A stretch of DNA of 64,000 nt. Origin: Xiphophorus maculatus (Eukaryota > Chordata > Actinopteri > Cyprinodontiformes > Poeciliidae). The position numbers and the translations under genes were made by a program. The stretch is from contig NC_036461.1 of NCBI RefSeq assembly GCF_002775205.1, positions 16,154,015 to 16,218,014 on the forward strand. Direction: 5' to 3'. Shown piece by piece: positions 30,601 through 37,538 of this stretch (position 1 is the stretch's first letter; every line of letters begins with the position of its first letter). The notes beneath the pieces were generated by a model, which had not been told where the DNA came from, searched no databases, and saw nothing but the letters and a program-made list of their open reading frames with translations.

Positions 30601-31111
30601 ATGTACATGCACATGATCCAGACCTCCCAGAAGTACAGACAGGTAAACACCTTTCAGGACCATTATCTTAGAATGTGTAAAAAAAAAAACAATTGTAACC
30701 ACTTCTAACACTACTATTCTAAAAAATGTCCAGTCAAGAAATAAATGGTATTTATATTCATACGTATAGAGAACAACTCTTTTCATTTTACCAAAATTAC
30801 TGTGAAAATATTTCATTTGTTAAAAATCCTTGTGTTTTTATCTTTCTCAGCAGCAACAGCAGAAACTGGCTTTGCCTCCACAACAATCTCAGGAGGACGC
30901 TGCAGTCGAGACAAAGCAGGGTAGCTCCGCAGAACCACAGCCAGAAACTCCCATGGAGCAGGAAACCCCAGGAGCTGCGAACCCTGAGCCAAACGCAGAG
31001 AAGACCACAGAGGAAGAGGGGGACCAGGAAACAGTCGACCACACGAAGATGCCAGAGCATCCAGGCAGAGACAGCGACAGTGAGGAGGAGGAGGATGACG
31101 AAGAGCAGTAG
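515..31111 (+). CDS. aqr: Aquarius, intron-binding spliceosomal RNA helicase (3' part of gene, 17 exons)
   Basis: Partial gene; 5' exons lie upstream of the window. Exons: 515-684, 1438-1679, 1839-1988, 3659-3728, 5139-5249, 5622-5731, 8265-8400, 10085-10294, 12658-12795, 12887-12958, 13199-13386, 13475-13646, 16407-16577, 24192-24277, 28684-28858, 30538-30642, 30851-31111. All introns are GT-AG and the phases join into 855 residues ending in TAG. Fragment residues 214-221 are the Walker A motif [13 protein letters not shown] (453-457) is motif [10 protein letters not shown] (486-493) motif [11 protein letters not shown] (from 650) motif V and AMSRAR (684-689) motif VI of an SF1 Upf1-like helicase. 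Known role: AQR is part of the intron-binding complex, contacts the intron upstream of the branch site in the nucleus, and is linked to snoRNP and exon-junction-complex deposition and R-loop control. The C-terminal tail is acidic and low-complexity. Compared with human AQR (1485 aa) roughly the last 58% is present. Identification is very secure. Confidence 0.97.
685..1437 (+). other. aqr intron A-B, no recognisable content
   Basis: AT-rich intron of 753 bp with consensus ends. I see nothing further in it. Confidence 0.85.
1438..1679 (+). CDS. aqr: aqr coding exon B (residues 58-138)
   Basis: Acceptor TTTCAG before 1438. The donor GT at 1680-1681 splits an Arg codon completed by the next exon. 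It includes the strongly conserved [17 protein letters not shown]. Confidence 0.95.
1839..1988 (+). CDS. aqr: aqr coding exon C (residues 139-188)
   Basis: Acceptor TTCCCAG before 1839, donor GT at 1989. It encodes a Lys/Glu-rich variable linker ([17 protein letters not shown]), then conserved [12 protein letters not shown]. The Arg codon is split at the 3' end. Confidence 0.95.
2280..3410 (+). mobile_element. Degenerate Tc1/mariner-type DNA transposon
   Basis: It lies in aqr intron 1989-3658. One reading frame at 3040-3069 encodes [10 protein letters not shown], the Tc1-family transposase signature around the third catalytic acid (D-N-P-x-E). The upstream stretch around 2850-2880 reads like the transposase block usually written S-V-M-V-x-G. 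The 3' flank to about 3410 resembles the noncoding end of a common fish Tc1 element. Stops and frameshifts interrupt all frames, so this copy is dead. The 160-residue minus-strand open frame at 2235-2717 is only the antisense of the element. The family was recognised from memory, not by a search, and the outer boundaries are approximate. Confidence 0.75.
3659..3728 (+). CDS. aqr: aqr coding exon D (residues 189-211, Q-motif region)
   Basis: 70-nt exon, acceptor CTTACAG and donor GTAAGG. It encodes [20 protein letters not shown], the Q-motif-like segment just before Walker A in Upf1-like helicases. Confidence 0.95.
4735..4935. repeat. Degenerate (CCAT/TGTC)-type tetranucleotide minisatellite
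   Basis: About 200 bp of imperfect repeats built on CCATC, TGTC and TTTGTCCAT within aqr intron 3729-5138. This is a decayed simple repeat. The rest of that intron, including 3730-4700, shows nothing recognisable. Confidence 0.65.
5139..5249 (+). CDS. aqr: aqr coding exon E (Walker A exon, residues 212-248)
   Basis: Acceptor GCCTGCAG, donor GTCAGC. It carries the nucleotide-binding P-loop [15 protein letters not shown], then TLIVTHSNQ (motif Ia region). Confidence 0.97.
5622..5731 (+). CDS. aqr: aqr coding exon F (residues 249-285)
   Basis: Acceptor CACCAG, donor GTGAGG, Arg codon split at the 3' end. It encodes [20 protein letters not shown], within the first RecA domain. Confidence 0.96.
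5732..8264 (+). other. aqr intron F-G (2.5 kb)
   Basis: AT-rich. It holds a large perfect hairpin at 6663-6753 (separate entry) and a TA-rich tract at about 6650-6662. Otherwise I see no exon or recognisable transposon. Confidence 0.85.
6663..6753. repeat. Perfect inverted repeat, 31-bp arms
   Basis: Arms 6663-6693 and 6723-6753 are exact reverse complements, separated by a 29-nt TA-rich loop. It is not flanked by an obvious target duplication and resembles no transposon terminus I know. Confidence 0.9.
8265..8400 (+). CDS. aqr: aqr coding exon G (residues 286-330)
   Basis: Acceptor TCTACAG, donor GTAAAA. It encodes [20 protein letters not shown], leading into the helical insertion of RecA1. 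Confidence 0.95.
8401..10084 (+). other. aqr intron G-H (1.7 kb)
   Basis: AT-rich intron with no recognisable repeat or exon. Confidence 0.8.
10085..10294 (+). CDS. aqr: aqr coding exon H (residues 331-400)
   Basis: Acceptor CTCTACAG, donor GTGAGA; 70 full codons. Its start is variable between fish and human (KQGKKVEVE segment). Its end ([20 protein letters not shown]) is highly conserved. Confidence 0.95.
10414..10990 (+). mobile_element. Internally deleted Tc1-like transposon
   Basis: It lies in aqr intron 10295-12657. The left end begins CAGTGCCTTGCAAAAGTA directly after a TA (10412-10413), the expected target site. The right end near 10990 is a diverged inverted copy of the same terminus. 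A transposase remnant around 10675-10700 reads like the block containing the S-P-D-L motif. About 577 bp remain of an element normally about 1.2-1.6 kb, so most of the transposase is lost. Confidence 0.8.
12440..12560. repeat. Possible short interspersed repeat fragment
   Basis: A stretch with a TTTATGGAGCGCTTTT-type box followed by CACAAAGTACTTTTAAGGG resembles a widespread fish repeat with an AGCGCTTTT box and an AAAGTGCTTT box. Weak, memory-based call. It lies about 100 bp before aqr exon I. Confidence 0.35.
12658..12795 (+). CDS. aqr: aqr coding exon I (residues 401-446)
   Basis: Acceptor CTGACAG, donor GTAACG. It encodes [20 protein letters not shown] followed by [14 protein letters not shown], the conserved RecA1 stretch before motif II. 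Confidence 0.95.
12887..12958 (+). CDS. aqr: aqr coding exon J (motif II, residues 447-470)
   Basis: 72-nt exon only 91 bp after exon I. It encodes [17 protein letters not shown]. The DEAD-box-equivalent motif II reads EESAQ, where human has EEAAQ (Ala to Ser). Confidence 0.95.
13199..13386 (+). CDS. aqr: aqr coding exon K (motif III, residues 471-533)
   Basis: Acceptor CTATAG, donor GTAGGT. It encodes [20 protein letters not shown], including motif III (GDHHQLPP). The final Ser codon is split. Confidence 0.96.
13475..13646 (+). CDS. aqr: aqr coding exon L (residues 534-590)
   Basis: Acceptor CTCCTCAG, donor GTCAGT, 88 bp after exon K. It encodes [20 protein letters not shown] through [13 protein letters not shown] at the entry to RecA2. 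Confidence 0.95.
13647..16406 (+). other. aqr intron L-M (2.8 kb)
   Basis: AT-rich intron. The minus-strand 144-residue open frame at 15533-15967 has no family features or splice context, and I do not regard it as a gene. Confidence 0.8.
16407..16577 (+). CDS. aqr: aqr coding exon M (residues 591-647, motif IV)
   Basis: Acceptor CTGTGAAG, donor GTAGGT; 57 codons. It includes [17 protein letters not shown], the helicase motif IV region. Confidence 0.95.
17301..17371. repeat. Cluster of fold-back repeats
   Basis: Arms 17301-17318 and 17325-17342 are perfect 18-bp reverse complements with a 6-nt loop. Immediately after, 17348-17371 is a second hairpin (10-bp arms, 4-nt loop) made from the same GGACAATTTG core. 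The core is present three times in alternating orientation. Confidence 0.9.
19217..19239. repeat. Near-loopless palindrome, 11-bp arms
   Basis: Perfect inverted repeat with a single-base centre, GATCTCTGACC and its complement, in the large aqr intron. Confidence 0.85.
19368..19570 (+). repeat. Interspersed repeat fragment (fish SINE/LINE-tail type)
   Basis: It contains GGGAGAACATCCAAACTCCATGCAG, shortened here to its key words GGGAGAACAT and CTCCATGCAG, then CCAGGACCTTCTTGCTGCAA and a CAACTG-TCCCACTAT end. This word order matches a very common teleost interspersed repeat. The copy is diverged and has lost its ends. Confidence 0.6.
20400..20445. repeat. Overlapping pair of hairpins
   Basis: Hairpin 1: arms 20400-20409 and 20415-20424 (10 bp, 5-nt loop). 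Hairpin 2: arms 20420-20431 and 20434-20445 (12 bp, 2-nt loop). The right arm of the first overlaps the left arm of the second. Confidence 0.85.
21101..21173 (+). mobile_element. LINE 3'-end remnant
   Basis: The sequence AATTTCGTTGTTCTTGTGAC followed by AATGACAGTAAAG and an ATCTCTATCTCT tail has the form of the 3' terminus of fish non-LTR elements: ATTTCGTTGT, then ACAATGACAATAAAG, then a short tandem tail. No coding part remains. Confidence 0.6.
24192..24277 (+). CDS. aqr: aqr coding exon N (motif V, residues 648-676)
   Basis: Small 86-nt exon isolated between introns of 7.6 and 4.4 kb. Acceptor TGTGCAG, donor GTGATT. It encodes [22 protein letters not shown]1 motif V. The last Arg codon is split. 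Confidence 0.96.
24278..28683 (+). other. aqr intron N-O (4.4 kb)
   Basis: It contains a (CT)n microsatellite at about 24955-24982, a GC-rich hairpin at 26013-26035, a CACA-rich tract around 26700-26790, and a pyrimidine-rich stretch of about 340 nt (28345-28683) running into the next acceptor. I see no exon. Confidence 0.8.
26013..26035. repeat. GC/CpG-rich hairpin in AT-rich intron
   Basis: Arms TTACGCCGCC (26013-26022) and GGCGGCGTAA (26026-26035) with a 3-nt loop. Four CpGs survive in about 23 bp of otherwise AT-rich intron. Confidence 0.85.
28684..28858 (+). CDS. aqr: aqr coding exon O (motif VI, residues 677-734)
   Basis: Acceptor CTCCACAG at the end of a long pyrimidine-rich stretch, donor GTATGT. 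It encodes [20 protein letters not shown], containing the arginine finger of motif VI. Confidence 0.96.
28859..30537 (+). other. aqr intron O-P (1.7 kb)
   Basis: Intronic. The 149-residue open frame running from exon O into it (to 29080) is read-through of the exon, not a separate gene. I see no recognisable repeat. Confidence 0.8.
30538..30642 (+). CDS. aqr: aqr coding exon P (residues 735-769)
   Basis: Acceptor CCTTTAG, donor GTAAAC. It encodes [20 protein letters not shown], the conserved helix after the helicase core. Confidence 0.94.
30851..31111 (+). CDS. aqr: aqr terminal coding exon Q (residues 770-855 and stop)
   Basis: Acceptor TTTCTCAG. It starts with a Gln run, continues through a Pro/Glu/Gln-rich low-complexity tail, and ends in an acidic run ([10 protein letters not shown]) and TAG. 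The tail is poorly conserved with mammals, as usual for this protein. Confidence 0.93.
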   Translation, partial: QQQQKLALPPQQSQEDAAVETKQGSSAEPQPETPMEQETPGAANPEPNAEKTTEEEGDQETVDHTKMPEHPGRDSDSEEEEDDEEQ

Positions 31112-31273
31112 AGGATCCGTTAGTGGACTACTACACATGGGGAGATTATATTTTTCATTGAAAACATGTGATGACATTGATACTGAATCTGTTTTCTGCT
31201 TCTCAAAGATCCTTGTGATGTTTTCTTGCTACCTTTTTTTAAAGCAGATGATTTTTTTAACCATTAGTACTTT

Positions 31274-31279
31274 ATTAAA
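31274..31279 (+). terminator. Candidate aqr poly(A) signal (ATTAAA)
   Basis: ATTAAA about 165 bp after the aqr stop codon, the first plausible signal in a T-rich 3' UTR. The canonical AATAAA is absent nearby. Confidence 0.5.
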
Positions 31280-31299
31280 GAAACTAAAATCATTTTATT

Positions 31300-34020
31300 T
31301 ATACTGGCTTGTTTCTTTATGTGCAGCTACCAAAGCTGATAATATACTTTGTCTCCAAACATAATCATTGTTGCACTTTCACTCTATCAAATAACCTCGG
31401 TGTCATGATACGCTCATCCATTCATGGTAATCTTAACTCTGCTGTGACTGGCTCAACCCAAACCGGCAGTGCAGGCTGCTACTAAGCTGCATTTATAGGT
31501 CAGTCACTTCACCCAAGAACCCGTATGCATGCCGGGGGATTTCACCCTGCCCTCTAGAAGCACAGTCACTCAACCAGCAACAGTAAATCCTTCACCATTC
31601 ATACATCTTTGTGCAGTACCGAAGACACACTTATGTTGCAGAACAGTTCTTATAAGGGATGAGATCGGCTGAAAGAATTTAATATTGGTGTTAAAATCAA
31701 GAGCAATATCCATGATCCAGGTTTAAAGCAATGCTTGACCATTTAAACATAAATTAATTATGATTAAGAGTTTAATGGGGTTCACAACCCTGCAGGCGAA
31801 AACTCAGACTGGAAATTTAGTCATTATCATGCACGAGAGGTTGGTCGTTGCTACATCACACCTCAGGCTGCCTGATAGCGCAGCAGGTCAGCTGCACAGC
31901 TGCTTGTGCCTCGGCCAGTTCAGGGACCTGCTGGAGAACCATGTGCTGATAAATGTGGAGAGACACATTTTCTGCAGTCAACTGTAAAGCCATAAAAATT
32001 CTTTTCTGTTCTTCCGCCATATTGTGTAAATTTAGGGCAGTTGAGGTAAAGGTTCAGTGGACTTTGCTGGAGCAGTAGTAGGTAGGGATTTATGTTTCCT
32101 AGAGTAAGGACTGGAATGACGGTTTAGAAATATTTTGTGTACTGAGTAAGTGAAGGACTTTCATATATGAGACTCATTTTTATTCAACTATTTATAAGAT
32201 TAAGGGAAATCTGCTGAATTTTTCATATACTCACCCAACACAAAATAGTGCATAATTGTAGAGTTTAAGACAAAAGATTAACATTTTTTATTTTTAAATC
32301 TATAAGAATCTGAAAATTCGTGCATTCGAACTACTTGCCCCTCTGGTGAGCCTAAATAAAGTCCATTGCATGTTAGGTTTAATTCAGGGTTGGGTTATAA
32401 CAATTACTAACTTCTCGTCAATGCTGGTTACAGTTGATAGGAAAAATGTTTAATTGAAAGCATATTTTAATGGCCTAGTCAAAGCACAGATCTAAGTCCA
32501 ATTGAGATATCTCAAAGGTTGATGTTCACGGATCATCTCCACTCAGAGCGTGAGCTATTTAGCAAAGAAGTGGAAGTCAGAGAGGCTACATAAAAACGCA
32601 CGACCTATGAAAAATCCATGAATCATTTACTTTCCACCCCACAATTATCCACTCTTTTGTCTTTGTCAGTCACATAAAACCTCAAGCTTCGCGACATCTC
32701 GCTATATCACCAAAGAGCTGAAATCTCATGACACCAGGCAAATCTTTCCCCTGAGTCACATGAATAGCTTCATTGTGCAACAGCCTCCCTCCGATCAGAC
32801 TTCCCGTTAGCTTTCGTTCAGCCGGCCTTAGACAGTCCAGCTGCTGTGGCACCTTGTTGGAGCAAATTAGTGGCAAACTGGTGGGAAGTGACTACTGCTT
32901 ACAAACATCTTCCCTGGAAGTCTGAGGAAGCATCTGGGAGAGTTTTGTCCGTGCGAGAAGGAAAGCAGCCGCTCAGTTCCTCCAGAACCTTGTCTGTGCT
33001 GAAGGTGAACATGTCTTTTATACTCACAGGACAGGTATACTCTAGGTTAATAGATATTTTTGCAAAGCTGACACTCCTAACCTTTTGCTTGGATATAAAA
33101 TTGCACTAACCGCCTTTAACATAACAAAAGTAGATTGATTGTTGCTGCGCTTCCTGTGGAGTGATGTATAATGAGAAGATTCATTATTATTAAATGTTTT
33201 GTGGGATATTTTTTGAAAAAAGACGATAATTCCATCATATCTAAGAGTTTGCAGCTGTAAAAATGTCAAAGTTTTAAATTGAATGTTTTATCTAATATCA
33301 AAAATATTCTTGTAATTTACTCTAATGTTTTTCCACTGTAAAAACTTGTAATTTTGTGGCTCATTTATGTGTGTTTTCCCTCTCTTTTCAATGTGCTGGT
33401 GTTTACTAAGAGCACGGGATACACCATGAGACACGCTCGTGCAAGAACATGTAATTTATTGGCCAACCCTACATGACAGTGCTGTCAAAACAGGAAATTA
33501 CACGTTGCACAGAGTTAAGGCAGCAGTGCCTGCAGGGAGTTAGGGGGGGAGAAATCTGACCATTGTGTCTTAATGCTTTAACAAGCTTAAAGAATCAGCC
33601 TGACAGCACACAATACTTTCACACTCATAAAACCATCAGATCTACTATCTTAACTTCAAGGCTGGGCCGCGGGCCAGATTTTTCTGGTGGATTTTATCGC
33701 AGGAAATACTTAAAGCCACACTTCTTATTTGAAACCCTTTAGAAAGTGGTGAAAAGGGAAGTTGAGACCTGCACAGTTTACCAAGTGAAACTTTGTCTCT
33801 GCAGGTGATGCAGCAGGCTGAGAATAGCAGCACATTACGACTCCTGGTTGCTGTTTATCTGTGCTGACAGTTATGCTTATTATAAAGGTCCTGAATGATG
33901 TTTGCTGATCTGCTATTAGTGGGTGACTAACGTGCCTCTTCAACACCGTGTCATTCAATGGTCAGTTGACCTCGACAGTCAGACAGGCATGGTGGCTATC
34001 GCTTGAAGCTGTCAGCATAT
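31300..34020. other. aqr to microprotein intergenic region
   Basis: AT-rich intergenic DNA. Only the Tc1 remnant at 32460-32680 is recognisable. I see no coding gene on either strand. Confidence 0.7.
32460..32680 (+). mobile_element. Tc1-like transposon remnant (3' part)
   Basis: GGCCTAGTCAAAGCACAGAT, then AAGTCCAATTGAG, corresponds to the transposase block encoding S-P-D-L-N-P-I-E, here with a substitution and frameshift. The following 3' end (CCACAATTATCCACTCTTTTG, key word CACAATTAT, then GTCACATAAAACCTC) matches the same family as the copy at 10414-10990. No intact terminus was found. Confidence 0.7.
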
Positions 34021-34027
34021 CGTGCTT

Positions 34028-34035
34028 TATAAAAG
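34028..34035 (+). promoter_or_regulatory. TATA box of candidate small gene
   Basis: TATAAAAG in a GC-mixed context, about 880 bp before the acceptor of the 72-codon ORF. A start near 34055-34065 is expected. A noncoding first exon could end at a GT near 34136 (TGTGTAATC), but this donor is weak. Linking this promoter to the downstream ORF is inference. Confidence 0.45.
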
Positions 34036-34915
34036 CGACTGTCTGATCCTGACAAGCACTTCTAGATCAACAACAATTCCCATCTCATACCGATAATCCC
34101 TCATCACAACAGAAGAACATTAAATTTTGTCCTGTGTAATCTAAATAGTCAACCTTAATTATTTTTAAAGCCAGATACAAGAACTCATAGTGATAATCAC
34201 ACACTGTGAAAATTAAACTCGTTACAAAATATATAAATATTGATATTGTTAAATTGTTACGTTGATAAACTACATATAGTGGAAAAGAAGCCTATACGCC
34301 CATACTAACGTACCATGTTTTTATGATGTTTTTATAATGTGACTGTATGAGTCTGCATGCTCTCCTACGCCACGCAGAATATGTCTGCTTTCTGAAATAA
34401 CCACCACATTCTCACCTGGTGTCAAACAGGAATGAGTACACACCAAAACCACAAATGACAAATGACGTTCAGATTGGATTCCATAGAAAAAGAGCAGTCA
34501 GAGGGATGCTATTATCACAATGTATCAGTCAGGAAAAGGTTAGAAAACAATTTCCAAGTACATGAAGAAAAAGATATTTCAACAGAAGTCTGTAGACTTT
34601 TTACATCTACTGTATTAATATTACATATCATGTGAAATTCCTGTTCCTCTCCTCTGTAGTTCAGTCTGAGTTAAAAATGTGTGAGTTTTTTAAAATGTTT
34701 TATACAAAACCATTTGTGCCACTGATCCATAAAATATATCTGTGACAATACATTTCACAACTCACACACATTTTCTTCAACGTTTACTGTAAAAGATGTT
34801 ATATTTGAGTTAGTAATTAGTATTACTTATTAGTTCACATATACAGAATGTGTGCATTACCATTTTTAAGACCATAATTTGTATTCTAACTGATTTCATT
34901 TTCCTGTAGACCAGG

Positions 34916-35134
34916 ATGGCGAGTTGTGGCTCGTGTTTCTGGTGCATCATTTGGCTGGTGGTACTCCTGTGCATTGGCTGGCCAATCAGCATCACCTTAG
35001 GCGGTCTCTACGGTCTCATCAGCCCCCTCACCACCTGCCTTGGCCTTGATCGACTTTCTGACTTACTGCTGGAGGGGGCCAACGTAGGCCGGACCTGTGC
35101 CAACAACATGAGGCACTGCAAGCCTTTGTGCTGA
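34916..35134 (+). CDS. 72-aa cysteine-rich membrane microprotein, unnamed
   Basis: I do not recognise a named family. The ORF starts 9 bp after a good acceptor (TTTTCCTGTAG ending at 34909), so an upstream 5' UTR exon is expected. The ATG context is strong (A at -3, G at +4). The protein has eight cysteines (4, 7, 10, 19, 41, 61, 68, 72), an N-terminal CxxCxxC, and a hydrophobic stretch at about 8-42 broken by Pro23 and Gly29/Gly30. It then has an amphipathic LDRLSDLLLEG segment and ends KPLC. A re-entrant membrane hairpin with palmitoylated cysteines is a plausible reading, not shown. Codon use is GC-rich like real exons and unlike the AT-rich flanks. A candidate poly(A) signal lies about 380 bp downstream. 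It sits between aqr and actc1 on the same strand. Confidence 0.72.
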   Translation: MASCGSCFWCIIWLVVLLCIGWPISITLGGLYGLISPLTTCLGLDRLSDLLLEGANVGRTCANNMRHCKPLC

Positions 35135-35511
35135 GAATCACCCTGAGTGATCAGGACCTGATCACACAGGGGTCATAGGCAACTCGCGTTTTATAGCAAC
35201 AAAGCTTCTTCACAGAGATAGGAGCCGATGGTGTCTGTTTTATTTTGCAATGAGTGGCATTTGATAAACTGGCATTCTGTCTTGCAACCTCTGTTACCAA
35301 AAAGTTTGAACACTGGTTTCCACCTCTGCTGTTAACACCTAATTAACCTCGGATTTCAGTTTTGTGTGCAAGAAAATAGGCTTTGCATTCATGGTCCATG
35401 CTCTCTGTATAATTCATGGTGACACTGCATGCAGAAGATAAGAATGAAAATGGCATTTTAACAATAGGACTGTTTAGACTTGTAAAGCACTGTACTGAAA
35501 CCTAGAATGCG

Positions 35512-35517
35512 ATTAAA
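35512..35517 (+). terminator. Candidate poly(A) signal of the microprotein gene (ATTAAA)
   Basis: ATTAAA about 380 bp after the stop, followed by T/G-rich sequence (GCTTGTCCTCTGTGGTTG). Confidence 0.45.
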
Positions 35518-35994
35518 ACTGCTTTAAGCTTGTCCTCTGTGGTTGCTGATTGACTCGTAGTGTGTACTGTTTAATTAGGAAGCAAACAGAAAAGAATTTG
35601 ACAGTTTGACATATGAACAACATTTTAATTCTTATAACACACATGCTGTGTTTAAATAATTCATTTATTCAATTCAATTCCAATACTAAAATACTTTACT
35701 AATCAAAAAGGAAAAAATAGTTCTTGTAACTTGCTTTATACATATTTCTCAAAAGAGTTTTTATAGATAGATGTCTGTAGGTAGTAAGAATCTTCTCCAG
35801 TTGTCAGTATTACATCAGTTCTTTAAAAGCTTCTGACTGAAAACCCCTTATTGTTGCATCACAGCCTCATAAAGAACATGCTCAGGGTTGATGTAATGTT
35901 CATTTTATGAAAAATTCATCTCTACACAATCATCTCCAGAGGTTCTATAGCAGTCATCAGAACAGAGAAATTCTTCATCAGCTTGTTGACCTTT

Positions 35995-36200
35995 TTTAGG
36001 TCACTGGCTCTGATGCTGCTACCTCAACAGATGATGATAGAAGAGATAACACTGTCCACAACAGACTAATAGACCTACAGCGTCTGACTGAAAACACTGA
36101 AGGATCTAACTTTTTACAAGAACTACAGTCTGCTCTTTCCCTACTGCTACAGCAGCAGCAGCAACATAAAATGTTTTTAAGACCACCGAGGGAAAAGAAG
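35995..36200 (-). mobile_element. LINE reverse-transcriptase 3' fragment, antisense
   Basis: Read on the minus strand, the DNA encodes in pieces residues of the fish L2/Maui/jockey-like RT C-terminus: a basic RLY-F-RKLRSF-like block, then a SVVE-S-like end near SSVEVAASEP. Frames are broken, and a CTG trinucleotide expansion (36152-36165) interrupts it. Family recognised from memory only. Confidence 0.55.
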
Positions 36201-37311
36201 TCTAACTCTGCTTTGTGTATATTTGAGTTGATGGCCTGCCATAAATCCAAATATCTACCCACCAACCAAGAATCAAGCTGACCAGATGGCACTACAAAAC
36301 TTCCATTTTCACATAGATTATAGAATATTTGAGTTGAATCCTGACCTTAGGTGTTTATGCCAGACTTTGACCCTGATGACCCCATGATGGATGCTAAAGT
36401 GACAGCCAACGATGGAGCAAACTCTGATCATCAGAATGTTTTTGTATCAGAATGTTTTGTTGGTTGTTTTTTTTTCTTTTTTTGCATATTTGACAGTTGT
36501 AAAATTAGTGAATGCTGCATTCTGCTTACATCTTCTTAATTGATTTAAAGGTTCAACATAAATCCTGGAAACCTTTTCTCTTTCTGACTGCAGCGCAGAG
36601 TGATTCGATTTTTTTTGTTACTTCCTCTCTCTGATGTAGACTATTTAGGCTGTACTGAAATACCACTGTCTGCCTTATCAGGTTCTTTGCTGGTTCAGTC
36701 CAGCAATGAACCACATACACTGACATAGATGTTTGACAGGAGCTGCAAACTGGCTCTTCTAGCATTCAAAAGCACTTCCAAAGTAGCTGAAATCTTACTA
36801 ACACAAAGGGGGAGAAAGCTATTAAACTTGAAGAGTAAACTGAAGACTTTCCAGCAAAATTTCAAAGGGAAAGCTATAGTGTTGGAACCCAAACAGAATA
36901 TCGTTCAAAGCACACACACATCATAACATCTTTTCATGTTATTTTAGGATTTAACTAATTCATACACACAACTATAACTAACTGTGACTTTACAGAAAAA
37001 AAAAATGTTCTGAAAGCCCTGGCTAATGGTTTGGTTCACATATCCACGCTTCCATCTTTTAAGGGAAAACTTCTTGAAAGTAAACTGAGTGCTTTAATAA
37101 AACGAAAGCCTGAAAGCAGTTATATGTTCTTGGGCTTTGGGCTAAAGTTTTGACAGTTTGAGTTCCTCTAAGTAAAAACTGATGTCCAGATAAATTCCTC
37201 GGAACTGTAACGTTAATTAATACTCCATCTGCTTCCGTTTGTCTTCTGCACGTTCACATTCATCCAGTTTTAAGTACTCACAAAAATGATTACGTGTGAG
37301 TTATTTTAGCG

Positions 37312-37367
37312 GGTGGGTGGATGGATGGATGGATGGATGGATGGATGGATGGATGGATGGATGGATC
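37312..37367. repeat. (GGAT)n microsatellite
   Basis: About 13-14 near-perfect tandem GGAT units. This creates a spurious MDGWMDGW open frame. Confidence 0.97.
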
Positions 37368-37492
37368 TGCTTGGTAGATTTCTTTTTTGTTACAGAAATG
37401 AGTCTATTAACATGTTTAGACCACCAAAAAAATGTATCACTTATCAGTGCAGATCCCTGTACTGATATTACAAAAGAAATATTAATATGGCT

Positions 37493-37538
37493 ATGGCTAA
37501 TATGTTGTTACTAACTACATTAACAACATATTAGCCAT
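37493..37538. repeat. Perfect inverted repeat, 18-bp arms
   Basis: Arms 37493-37510 and 37521-37538 are exact reverse complements around a 10-nt loop. Confidence 0.9.

Noticed and set aside
30797..31177. 126-residue minus-strand open frame
   Set aside because: It mirrors the low-complexity last exon of aqr. Leucine richness comes from CAG/GAG codons read backwards.
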